Position numbers and translations under genes: made by a program
In this document: piece after piece, positions 9,533 through 18,440 of the stretch
How positions within the stretch are numbered: the first letter of the stretch is position 1
Layout: every line of letters starts with the position of its first letter
Notes under the pieces: model-generated
The model's database searches: none
What the model was told of the DNA's origin: nothing
What the model saw: the letters and a program-made list of their open reading frames with translations, nothing else
Assembly: GCA_030655145.1 (NCBI GenBank)
Contig: JAURWD010000323.1
Location: forward strand, 1 to 49,009
DNA from: Ferruginibacter sp.
GTDB taxonomy: Bacteria > Bacteroidota > Bacteroidia > Chitinophagales > Chitinophagaceae
DNA: 49,009 nucleotides
Reading direction: 5' to 3'

Positions 9533-11139
9533 TATCTCGGTGCAACCAGCGCAAATAATTCTTTATCCAGTTGCGGCTTCACATCGCATTTATTATCCAA
9601 ATGCATGGTGGCGGTATTGGCCGTGGTATAGGCAGGCCAAGTGGGCAAACCGGCATGATTTGGATTCCCTTTTTTTGCGAAATTGATCCAGGCAAAACTC
9701 ATTTTGTCTGCCAGCGCATAGGCTTCCCTGGTACCTCCGGACATTTCTTCGCAGCGGTTGATGTTGTTGAAAGCAAAGGCAAGTTCCATACAATGAACCG
9801 CTTTGTATTTGCCATCCATTACCGGTGATTGATAGGTAAACAAATACATGTAGACCGGCGCGCCGGATTTAAGGGAAGATTTTTCATTTGCCTGCACCAC
9901 AGCGCCCGGCCGAAACATGACGTCTACATCAATCAGGTCGGTAGGCTTTGTATCCGCGGGGTAGGCTTTCTTCACCGCTGCCAGGTAAGCATCGGCTTTA
10001 TCCCCTTGTTGTTTTTTAATAAACTCAGTGATCTTGTCAAGCGGAGCGTTCGACATACCCTGGAACAGCGAGGGCATAAATTCATTTTTTACAGTGCCAA
10101 CGAGCAGGGGGATATTTTTTGAAAGCTCGAATGCTTCTTTGGAAAAGAGTTGGTACGGCAGGTCTTCGCCATCCCGGCTTGGTCCCCAGCTTAGGCCAAA
10201 ACCGGATACCGGTGTACCCGCGGCTTTTAATTGTTCAGCGACCACTCGAATGGCTTTTTTACCGGCTTCACTCAGGCGGGCAAAGGGAACTGACTGGAGA
10301 CTGTCTGCCTGGTTTGGCTGCAGGTTCAAGGCTTTCAACACCTCGGCTGTCAATGCCTGTGTGGTGGCTTTCTCCAACATATTGGTGCGGAAAGAACCGC
10401 TCTGGTTGATGGCTTTGTGAAACAACCCTTTCGCGGCCGGCATGGCCATCAGGGTATTCACTTTAGCACCACCGCCAGACTGGCCAAAGATGGTAACGTT
10501 GTTTGGGTCGCCACCAAAATTTTCGATGTTGGTCTTAACCCATTCCAGGGCAGCTTTTATATCGATGATACTCAGGTTTGCAGAATGCTTGTATTTATCG
10601 CCGTAGGCGGACAGATCTAAAAAGCCCAGTATGTTGAGGCGATGATTGATGGATACTACTACGACGTCACCTTTTTTTGCAAGATTCTCGCCATCGTACG
10701 AAGGCAATTCCTGTGAAGATCCGGTGGTAAAACCGCCGCCATGGATCCAGAACATCACCGGTCTTTTTTTACCATCGGTGATGCCCGGCGTCCAAACGTT
10801 CACCCGCATGCAATCTTCATTCGTATATCCCCAATCATGATGAAAAATAAATTCGCTTTCATCCTGTACCGAGGTGGTTGGATCCATCAACGGCGCTACA
10901 GGTCCATAAGAAAGGGAACTCCTGATACCTGCCCAGGGTTTCGGTTTCTGTGGCAATTCAAATCTTTTTGCTTCCGCGTAGGGAATTCCTTTGTAGGTGA
11001 AAATAGCGTTGTGTACATAGCCGCGAACTTTGCCGGCATCGGTGTTGGTCACAGCAAAATTTTCGCCCGTTTGTAGTTGTGCAGTAGCTGATATGCAGAT
11101 CATCGCTGCAAGAAAAGAGCAGATCGTTTGTTTTTTCAT
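9532..11139 (-). CDS. carboxylesterase/lipase type B family
   Basis: GIPYAEAKRFELPQKPKPW, SEDCMRVNVW-like NEDCMRVNVWTPG, MFWIHGGGFTTGSSQ, NVTIFGQSGGGAKVN; start trimmed to MKKQTICSFLAAMICISATAQ at 11139. Confidence 0.92.
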   Translation of the reverse strand: MKKQTICSFLAAMICISATAQLQTGENFAVTNTDAGKVRGYVHNAIFTYKGIPYAEAKRFELPQKPKPWAGIRSSLSYGPVAPLMDPTTSVQDESEFIFHHDWGYTNEDCMRVNVWTPGITDGKKRPVMFWIHGGGFTTGSSQELPSYDGENLAKKGDVVVVSINHRLNILGFLDLSAYGDKYKHSANLSIIDIKAALEWVKTNIENFGGDPNNVTIFGQSGGGAKVNTLMAMPAAKGLFHKAINQSGSFRTNMLEKATTQALTAEVLKALNLQPNQADSLQSVPFARLSEAGKKAIRVVAEQLKAAGTPVSGFGLSWGPSRDGEDLPYQLFSKEAFELSKNIPLLVGTVKNEFMPSLFQGMSNAPLDKITEFIKKQQGDKADAYLAAVKKAYPADTKPTDLIDVDVMFRPGAVVQANEKSSLKSGAPVYMYLFTYQSPVMDGKYKAVHCMELAFAFNNINRCEEMSGGTREAYALADKMSFAWINFAKKGNPNHAGLPTWPAYTTANTATMHLDNKCDVKPQLDKELFALVAPR

Positions 11140-11294
11140 TTCGTTGATTGGTTGAAAATGTAGAAGGCTGCTTAAAGATAAGTGAGAACTAAGGAGAAGT
11201 GATTTCCCGGTTGAAAAATTTTCCGTCCCTGGCAATTAGGGAACACAACAAGAAGAAATCACGGTGCGACAAATTATCCATATCTCACCAGGAG

Positions 11295-11592
11295 CAGGAC
11301 TCCGTCCTGTGTCCCATTATTATTGAACCCTGTTATACACCAACCAACCACCAGGCGCAGGACTCCGTCCTGTGTCCCATCATTATTGAACCCTGTTATA
11401 CACAAACCAACAACCAGGCGCAGGACTACGTCCTGTGTCGATTATTATTGAACCCTGTTATACACCAACCAACCACCAGGCGCAGGACTTCGTCCTGTGT
11501 CCCATTATTATTGAACCAGGTTGTACACCAACCAACAACCAGGCGCAGGACTCAGTCCTGTGTCCCATTATTATTGAACCAGTTTATACATG
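11295..11592 (+). repeat. Tandem array of 5 REP-like hairpin units (period 62-63 bp), upstream of RAYT
   Basis: Units start at 11295, 11358, 11421, 11483, 11546. Consensus CAGGAC-NNN-GTCCTGTGTCCCATTATTATTGAACC[C/A]NGTTATACACCAACCAACCACCAGGCG. Stem CAGGAC/GTCCTG invariant; triloops TCC, TCC, TAC, TTC, TCA. Confidence 0.93.
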
Positions 11593-11665
11593 CTATCATA
11601 AGTGACCAATAACATATATTTTTTTACCAATTTTCAATCTCTACATTTATACAAAACTTTTTGTT

Positions 11666-12226
11666 ATGAGCACCAGGTATAAGTTTATAGATAAGGATGC
11701 TGTCTATTTTACTACTTCTACCGTAGTAGGCTGGAGTGATGTTTTCACAAGAGATATTTATAAAAGCATATTATTAGAAAGCATTCGCCATTGCCAGCGG
11801 AACCAGGGATTGGTATTACATTCTTGGGTGCTAATGACGAATCACTTACACACCATTTGCAGTTTTAAAGAAGGAAAAGATCCAGGAATGATTTGGAGAA
11901 ATATCAAAAGCTTTACTGCTATGAAAATAGTAGATGCCATTATCAACAATTCAGAAGAAAGCAGGAAAGAACATTTGCTGCATACATTTGAAGCAGCGGG
12001 CAAAAAGAGCAGCAGCAATTTCAAATATCAATTTTGGCAACATGAAAATCACCCGGTTTTAATAGATACGACAGCCATGTATAATCAAAAAGCAGCGTAT
12101 ATACATTGTAACCCGGTGACTGCTGGGTTTATTGCAGAACCGTGGCACTGGATATACAGTAGTGCAACAGATTATTACACTGATAAGAAAGGCTTGCTGG
12201 AAGTTGTACTTTTAGAAGGGTTCTAA
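11666..12226 (+). mobile_element. REP-associated tyrosine transposase (RAYT, IS200/Y1_Tnp-like)
   Basis: 186 aa: HSWVLMTNHLHTICSF contains the HUH motif (HLH); FWQHENHPVLIDTTAMYNQKAAYIHCNPVTAGFIAEPWHWIYSSATDYY is characteristic of RAYT/Y1 transposases; flanked by hairpin repeat arrays. Confidence 0.93.
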
Positions 12227-12249
12227 ATGCCAAACATAGTAACAAAGGG

Positions 12250-12558
12250 ACGCAGGACGGAGCTCCGGGCCTTACCAGTTTTGAATACCAAACAGTAGTA
12301 ACAAACGGACACAGGACGGAGTCCTGCGCCTCACGACAGGAACACAGGACGGAGTCCTGCGTATGACGACAGGAACGCAGGACGGAGCTCCGGGCCTTAT
12401 CGGTGTTGAATACCAAACAGTAGTAACAAACGGACACAGGACGGAGTCCTGCGCCTGACGAAGGACGGAGCTCCGGGCCTTACCAGTTTTAAATACCAAA
12501 CTGTAGTAACAAAGGGACACAGGACGGAGTCCTGCGCCTGACGAGTCCTGCGCCTGAC
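12250..12558 (-). repeat. REP-like hairpin array downstream of RAYT, opposite orientation, two variant classes
   Basis: Type A AGGAC-GGA-GTCCT cores at 12313, 12346, 12438, 12521 (reverse complement of the upstream units); type B CGGAGCTCCG cores in GGACGGAGCTCCGGGCC at ~12257, 12383, 12466; truncated A half-unit GAGTCCTGCGCCTGAC at 12543-12558. Confidence 0.92.
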
Positions 12559-12632
12559 CTGTTTATTTTACCAGGACATCATGGATTGGGAGATCGGCAT
12601 TGTTGGTAAGCTTTCCGATGAAAACATCCGGG

Positions 12633-14183
12633 TCATTTTGTACTGCCCGGTTCAGTTGACAGTACCAGGCCGGCTTCGCTGTCCTCGTATTTTGCAATTA
12701 ATTTTCGCAATTGACCTTTAAGGTTTTCCGTCAATTTTTGATATCCTTTTTTCCCGAACAAATTGTGCATTTCTGAAGGATCTTTTTGAAGATCATACAG
12801 CTCCCAGGCTTCTACCCTTTTATAAAAACGGATGAGTTTGTATCGTTCCGTGCGAATACCAAAATGCGGCGAAACGGCGTGCTCCCCGTTTTCGTAATAA
12901 TGATAATACATGGCCTTCCGGGCGCTGGTTGACCTCTTGGTCACGAGCGGCAGAAATGATCTACCCTGCATCTCAGCAGGAGTGGAGATTCCAGCAGCAT
13001 CGAGGAGGGCTGGACCGAGGTCAACATTCATCACAAAATCATTTGAGACAATGCCAGGTTGAACCTTACCAGGAAAGCGCATAACCATTGGCGTTCGGAA
13101 AGATTCCTCGTACATAAACCGTTTATCAAACCAGCCATGCTCACCCAGGTAAAAACCCTGGTCAGACATATAAATAACGAGGGTATTTTTTGCCAGCTCA
13201 TTTGCGTCGAGGTATTTTAATAAGCGCCCGATGTTCCGGTCAAGCGACTGGCCGGTGCTCATATAATCCCGCATATAATGTTGGTACTTCCATTCCACCA
13301 GCTTCCTTCCGGAAAGATTAGCAGCTTTTAAAGATGCTTCGATCGGCCCGTAATAAGCATCGAATTTTGCACGTTGAGCGGGGTTCATACGACTGACAGC
13401 CGGCTCCATTGCTTTGCTGTAAGAAAGCATCTTGAGATCATAGCCGAGGAGCATGGTTTTATCGATCGTCATGTCCTGAACCCGCGCTGCTTCCCTACCC
13501 GAGTAATTGTCATAAAAGTTTTTGGGGAGATCAAAATTCACGGAGTCGAAGCTGCCGAGGTCGCTGGTATCCGGTATCCAGGTCCGGTGGGTTGCCTTAT
13601 GCCCTACCACGAGGCAAAATGGTTTCGAGCGATCCCGTTGAGCCAGCCAGTCTTCCGCGAGGTCTTCCGTGATCGTGGTTGCATAGCCTTCGATCCTTTT
13701 AACGCTGCTATCCATCATAATGAAATCCGGGTTGTAATAACTTCCCTGCCCCGGCAACACCTGCCAGAAATCAATGCCCTGTGGTTTTGTTTCGAGGTGC
13801 CATTTACCGATCCAGGCAGTTTGATATCCATGTTGCTTCAACTCTTTGATGAAAGTATGTTGATCGCCATTGAAGCGGGAATGCTCATTGTCTTTGAACC
13901 CGTTTTTATGACTGTATTTGCCCGTAAGGAACACGGCCCTGCTGGGCCCGCAGATGGAATTGGTAACATAGGCCTTATTGAAGAGCACTCCTTCTCTTGC
14001 TATGCGGTCAATATTTGGTGTGCGTACCTGTTTAGCGCCATAGGCACTGATGGCCTGGTAGGCATGGTCATCAGAAATGAGGACGATAATGTTCGGCCGC
14101 TGTTGCGCATAACTGGCATGTATAAGCGCCGTGAGCAAAAACAAGGATAGCAATAATTTCCAGGACTGTTTTATTTCACTCAT
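12633..14183 (-). CDS. secreted type I (FGly) sulfatase
   Basis: Signal peptide, RPNIIVLISDDHAYQAISAYG, sulfatase motif CGPSRAVFLTGKYSHKNG, GKWHLETKPQG, YMSDQGFYLGEHGWFDKRFMYEESFRTPMVMRFPG. Confidence 0.95.
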   Translation of the reverse strand: MSEIKQSWKLLLSLFLLTALIHASYAQQRPNIIVLISDDHAYQAISAYGAKQVRTPNIDRIAREGVLFNKAYVTNSICGPSRAVFLTGKYSHKNGFKDNEHSRFNGDQHTFIKELKQHGYQTAWIGKWHLETKPQGIDFWQVLPGQGSYYNPDFIMMDSSVKRIEGYATTITEDLAEDWLAQRDRSKPFCLVVGHKATHRTWIPDTSDLGSFDSVNFDLPKNFYDNYSGREAARVQDMTIDKTMLLGYDLKMLSYSKAMEPAVSRMNPAQRAKFDAYYGPIEASLKAANLSGRKLVEWKYQHYMRDYMSTGQSLDRNIGRLLKYLDANELAKNTLVIYMSDQGFYLGEHGWFDKRFMYEESFRTPMVMRFPGKVQPGIVSNDFVMNVDLGPALLDAAGISTPAEMQGRSFLPLVTKRSTSARKAMYYHYYENGEHAVSPHFGIRTERYKLIRFYKRVEAWELYDLQKDPSEMHNLFGKKGYQKLTENLKGQLRKLIAKYEDSEAGLVLSTEPGSTK

Positions 14184-14232
14184 ATGACTGGCTTAAAAAC
14201 GAACGCGGGGTGTAAAGCTAAGCCCGAAATGA

Positions 14233-15453
14233 TTACGTTGCTGTAAGCATGGCCGCACCTCCGGCCGAGCTATGGGCCCGATAGGTCTGCAGCATCTGGG
14301 CACAATACCATTCCTGCCGCGGCAGGTGAAACGGCCCTTTAAACAGGTTTCCTTTGGCTGACTGTGCCAGGGTTCCATCGCGGTGCAGGTAGCCAAACCA
14401 TTCACCGTGCTCCCCGTCATGAAAATGCGCATATGCGTAGTCGTGAACCAGTTTGTGCATCACTGCGTATTTTTCGTTGCCTGTCATGAGGTAGGCAGAC
14501 ATGGTGGCAATGATGGCCTCATTGTGCGGCCACCAAAATTTCATATCCTGCCAGTATTCCTGAACCGGCTTGTTATACACATCGCGGAAATAAAAAATAC
14601 CGCCATGTTCCGTATCCCATCCCCGCTCCCACATATAGTCAAGCATCCGGCAACCAAGATTCACCAGTTGCGGGTCGTTATCGCGGTACCTGGCCTCGTG
14701 CAGGATGAACCAGGCTCCTTCAATGGCATGCCCGGGATTGAGCGTCCTTCCATCAATGTGATCAATGATGTCTCCACCCGGCGCCACCTGTTCCATCACG
14801 CAGCGGAGTTCATCTTTTACAAAATAAGTTTCAATCTCCTGTATCCATTTGCTGATCCATTCATCGCAGCGCGGATCGCCGATGGTTTCGCGGAGCTGTT
14901 GTGCCGTGTTCATCATGATCATGGGAACACCAATGCCTCGCGACGGTCGTGATTGCGTAAATTTTGGCTCCAATAATCCCGGGATAGTTGCGTACTCCAG
15001 GGATCTGCCAAACAGGTCCCTGGCCCTTGCGGCCGCCGCTTCATCACCACTGGCTTTCGCGTACGCGGCATTGGCAATCACGGCAAAAGTCTCCGAGAAA
15101 AAATAGCGGCGTTTGCGAACCGGGCTTCCGTTCCTCGTAACATGGAAGAACATACGGCCGTCTGAATCAAAGCAGTGGGTGTTTAAAAAGTCGATCCCGC
15201 TTTTCGCCGCTGCCAGCCATTCCGGCTTTTCTTCAACCGAATTGTATAGAGTGGAAAGCAACCAGGCCGCCCGCCCCTGTATCCAGACGGCTTTATCATC
15301 ATCCAGCAGGCTGCCATCTTTATCCCGCATTAATAAATAGCCACCGTATTCCTCATCAACGCTGCGGGGAAACCAAAAGGGCACCGTATCATTCAGCAGT
15401 TGATCCCTGTAAAAAGTTTCCAGGTTTTTTAGATCGTCACTTGTATAACTCAT
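14233..15453 (-). CDS. AGE family epimerase/isomerase (N-acylglucosamine 2-epimerase-like)
   Basis: YGGYLLMRDKDGSLLDDDKAVWIQGRAAWLLSTLYN..., NPGHAIEGAWFILHEA, WDTEHGGIFYFRD, EYWQDMKFWWPHNEAIIATMSAY; next to sialidase and NanA-like genes. Confidence 0.92.
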   Translation of the reverse strand: MSYTSDDLKNLETFYRDQLLNDTVPFWFPRSVDEEYGGYLLMRDKDGSLLDDDKAVWIQGRAAWLLSTLYNSVEEKPEWLAAAKSGIDFLNTHCFDSDGRMFFHVTRNGSPVRKRRYFFSETFAVIANAAYAKASGDEAAAARARDLFGRSLEYATIPGLLEPKFTQSRPSRGIGVPMIMMNTAQQLRETIGDPRCDEWISKWIQEIETYFVKDELRCVMEQVAPGGDIIDHIDGRTLNPGHAIEGAWFILHEARYRDNDPQLVNLGCRMLDYMWERGWDTEHGGIFYFRDVYNKPVQEYWQDMKFWWPHNEAIIATMSAYLMTGNEKYAVMHKLVHDYAYAHFHDGEHGEWFGYLHRDGTLAQSAKGNLFKGPFHLPRQEWYCAQMLQTYRAHSSAGGAAMLTAT

Positions 15454-15534
15454 GGTAAAATGGAGTAATTTTTTTTGATAGGTTGCAGGAAATGAAGCAG
15501 CTCTTTTTTTCTACAAACAATAATGCACTGAAAA

Positions 15535-17106
15535 TCAGCGGATGATACCAGCTACGGGTATGCGCAAAAAGTAAATGTCTCTTGTGCCTTCGTACAAAAT
15601 GCCGATCGTGTTATCATCGATCTTTGTTAAAGCAGAATAGCCAAAAGATTTCCGCTCATCCACCAGCAACTGGTTTACCGACAGCCAGGTTTCTCCCAGG
15701 TCGAGACTCGCTTTGATCGTTAAGTTAATACGCCCTTCGGAGGAATTGGGATTGCTGAAGAACAATACCTCCTTCATCTGTCCTTTTACATTTACCCTTG
15801 TCTTGATGATACTGCCCATGCACACCGGGTCGGGTAAGGCATTGTGAGAAGTATAGTGCTCTGTCCAGCTGCCGCCCATATCTTTCGTCGTGGCGACACT
15901 TCTAAAGCTTCCGCGATTATCACGCATGTTCAGCATCAATGTGCCCGGTGTTGTTTCAACCACCTGGCTCTCGGTTGTATTTGCTTTAGGGCCGTCCAAT
16001 TTACCTTTCCAGCTGCTGCCATGATCATCGCTGAAAATGATGGTCGACCAGGGCATTCTTTTTTCATCCCAGTATTGCGCCGCGAAAACAATTTTTCCAT
16101 CTTTCATCGCTATACCATTTCCCGGGCCATTAAAAAATAAATGCCAGGCGGGATCTTTCACCTGGGGGGTAATGCTTTGTGGGGCTGACCAGGTAAGGCC
16201 GTCGTCATCACTGCTTACCAATACAAACTGCCCCGTTGTATCCGGCGACAAACCCGGCTTTGAGCCCGCGATTGACCTGTTTCCCTTACTCCATAAGGCA
16301 GCCACCCATATTTTTTTTGTAACCGGGTCAAACAAAATTGCCGGGTCACCTACACCGTTGTTTTCATGGGGTGCCCCCATGTCCATGATTATCTTCATGG
16401 GCTCCCAGGTCTTACCGCCATCGGTGCTGCGGTTCATGCCAACATCAATGTTACCGGGCAGGTCACCGCTATTGACATAGCGCACATCGTAAACGCTGAT
16501 CAAGGTGCCCCTATCCGTTGTAGTTATACCGGGGATGCGGTAGCTGTTCACACTGTCATCCCAGGCATTTCGCAGTGCAACACCGCTCAATTTTTTAAAT
16601 GCTGACCGGTGTTCAGTAATGGGCTGTATTTTATTGTTGACATCAGTTAGCCCCGTGGCATGCAATTCAATGCTGTGCTCAATATCAGCATCCTGCTTTA
16701 GTGTGGCGCTCAGCCAGGCGTAATGCCAGCCGGGGCCCAGGTCAATTTTAACCGGTATGGAAAATTTTGTAGCCGGAGATGTAAGCGTTGCTATCAGATT
16801 TTTCGTGCCGAATAACGGCTCCGTACCCGTGAAATAGACTTCTAGTTTTTCAATTGCCCCTACACCCTCTTTGTTAAGGGAGCCTTCGATGCTGCGATAC
16901 CCGGTACCCGTAGTTTCGGCAGGTACGTATATTTTAACACAGAGCACCGCGTTTGTGGCCAGCCTTTTTAAGACAGGCACCGTTGGTGCGAAGGAGAAGA
17001 TTTTCACCGCTCCAGCTTGCCTGGGTTTCGCTGATTGCTGGGCATTGCCAGTCCCGTGGATAAACAATAAGCAGCAGGTGAGAACTGGAATAAATAATTT
17101 TTTCAT
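15535..17106 (-). CDS. exo-alpha-sialidase, GH33-like, with N-terminal domain
   Basis: YRIPGITTTDRGTLISVYDVRY (RIP motif), Asp boxes STDGGKTW, SSDDDGLTW, SDDHGSSW, TKDMGGSW, SLDLGETW, and FGYSALTKIDDNTIGILYEG. Confidence 0.93.
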   Translation of the reverse strand: MKKLFIPVLTCCLLFIHGTGNAQQSAKPRQAGAVKIFSFAPTVPVLKRLATNAVLCVKIYVPAETTGTGYRSIEGSLNKEGVGAIEKLEVYFTGTEPLFGTKNLIATLTSPATKFSIPVKIDLGPGWHYAWLSATLKQDADIEHSIELHATGLTDVNNKIQPITEHRSAFKKLSGVALRNAWDDSVNSYRIPGITTTDRGTLISVYDVRYVNSGDLPGNIDVGMNRSTDGGKTWEPMKIIMDMGAPHENNGVGDPAILFDPVTKKIWVAALWSKGNRSIAGSKPGLSPDTTGQFVLVSSDDDGLTWSAPQSITPQVKDPAWHLFFNGPGNGIAMKDGKIVFAAQYWDEKRMPWSTIIFSDDHGSSWKGKLDGPKANTTESQVVETTPGTLMLNMRDNRGSFRSVATTKDMGGSWTEHYTSHNALPDPVCMGSIIKTRVNVKGQMKEVLFFSNPNSSEGRINLTIKASLDLGETWLSVNQLLVDERKSFGYSALTKIDDNTIGILYEGTRDIYFLRIPVAGIIR

Positions 17107-17145
17107 ACAAATATTATGTTATGGATCGCCGGGTCCGGTGAGTCC

Positions 17146-18396
17146 TCAGGAATGTTTCGCATCAACAAAATCGTTCATTGTCGGGCGCAGGAAATAAAGT
17201 TGTACCAGTAATGCAACCGACACGATAATGGCCAGCAGGGCAAAATCTTTACCAAGGCTTCCGGCGTCAGCGGATTTTCCTAACAGGTTCGTGATGAACG
17301 CACCGGCAAACACGCCGGTCATATTCATTAAGCCGTAAGCGGTTGCCCGGTACTTAGATGACACAAACTGGCAAAGTATGGGCATGTTGTTGGCATCAAA
17401 CATTCCATAACCCATACCAAAGCAAACAGCGGCTCCCGCCACGTGAAAAACGGTATGGCCAAAACCGATGAGCAGCAACGAGGGAATGGTTAACGCGAGG
17501 CCAATGGCACTCGTATATATTCTTCCCCTTATATTTTTTTGCACCCATTTATCGGATAAGATACCACCAAATATTACCCCGATAAATGAAGAAGCTGCAA
17601 TGGTAATGGTTGACAACGGTCCGGCCTGTGACATGGGTATCTTTAGGTTCTCTGCGAAAAGTGTGGGCAGCCAGTTCTTCGTTGCCCAGCCCGGCAGGCT
17701 CGGGATCGCGAAATAAAACAGGATGATCCAGAATGAAATATTGGTGAACAGCAACGCCAACCCTTTGAAGAGACCTGGCTTTTGCCGCAATGGGTACTGA
17801 TCGGTGTCCTGGATCTCTTCACCGCTTTTCTTCTCCCGCAGAAGGGCAACCAATACGAGGGAAAATACAATACCGATGATACCAAACGAATGAAAAGTAG
17901 CCTGCCACGACCAGGTAGCCGCTACCGTAGCGCCGAAGCCTCCGATCGCCTGGCCCATGTACAGGCCGGTCATATGAATGCCAATGGCAAGCGATCTTGT
18001 TTTGGGAGAATGAAAATCCGCTATCAGTGAAAGGCCGGCAGGGATGTATAAGGCTTCACTAACACCCATGATTGCACGCAGCCAATAAAGCTGGTTAAAA
18101 CTGGTTGCATATCCCATGGCAAATGTTACCCCCGACCAAACAAACAGGCTTCCGACAATGATCCATTTACGATTAAACTTATCCGCAATGATTCCTGAAA
18201 CCGGGCTCATAAAGCCATAGATCCAAAGAAACACTGCCATCAGGTAACCGAAATTGGTGGCAGATTGTAGCTCCGAAATGCCTACCTGCATGGCCGGCTT
18301 CATGGTAGACAACATCTGGCGGTCCATGTAATTCAGCAGGGCTACTACCCAAAGTAATCCCACCAGGATCCAGGGATAATATTTTGACTTTTTCAT
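17146..18396 (-). CDS. MFS transporter, candidate sialic acid uptake
   Basis: 12-TM MFS pattern; LNYMDRQMLSTMKPAMQ...GIIADKFNRKWIIVGSL; located inside the sialic acid gene run. Substrate inferred from context only. Confidence 0.85.
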   Translation of the reverse strand: MKKSKYYPWILVGLLWVVALLNYMDRQMLSTMKPAMQVGISELQSATNFGYLMAVFLWIYGFMSPVSGIIADKFNRKWIIVGSLFVWSGVTFAMGYATSFNQLYWLRAIMGVSEALYIPAGLSLIADFHSPKTRSLAIGIHMTGLYMGQAIGGFGATVAATWSWQATFHSFGIIGIVFSLVLVALLREKKSGEEIQDTDQYPLRQKPGLFKGLALLFTNISFWIILFYFAIPSLPGWATKNWLPTLFAENLKIPMSQAGPLSTITIAASSFIGVIFGGILSDKWVQKNIRGRIYTSAIGLALTIPSLLLIGFGHTVFHVAGAAVCFGMGYGMFDANNMPILCQFVSSKYRATAYGLMNMTGVFAGAFITNLLGKSADAGSLGKDFALLAIIVSVALLVQLYFLRPTMNDFVDAKHS

Positions 18397-18440
18397 TTTT
18401 TTAGATTGATTTGCCGGAGGCTACATTATATCACAAAGCA

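Noticed and set aside
11295-11592. CRISPR-like periodicity
   Set aside because: The whole 63-bp unit repeats, with no unique spacers, and there are no cas genes; it is a tandem REP-like array.
11199-11612. 137-aa ORF with repeated QAQDSVLCPIIIEPCYT motif
   Set aside because: Translation of the 63-bp REP-like tandem array (63 = 21 codons keeps frame); the frame shifts at the 62-bp unit, so the repeat peptide is a by-product of hairpin DNA, not a repeat protein.
12129-12520. Minus-strand ORFs with SSVLR/SCVP repeats (12129-12437, 12272-12520)
   Set aside because: Lie in the downstream hairpin array and overlap the RAYT 3' end; spurious translations of GGACGGAGTCC repeats.
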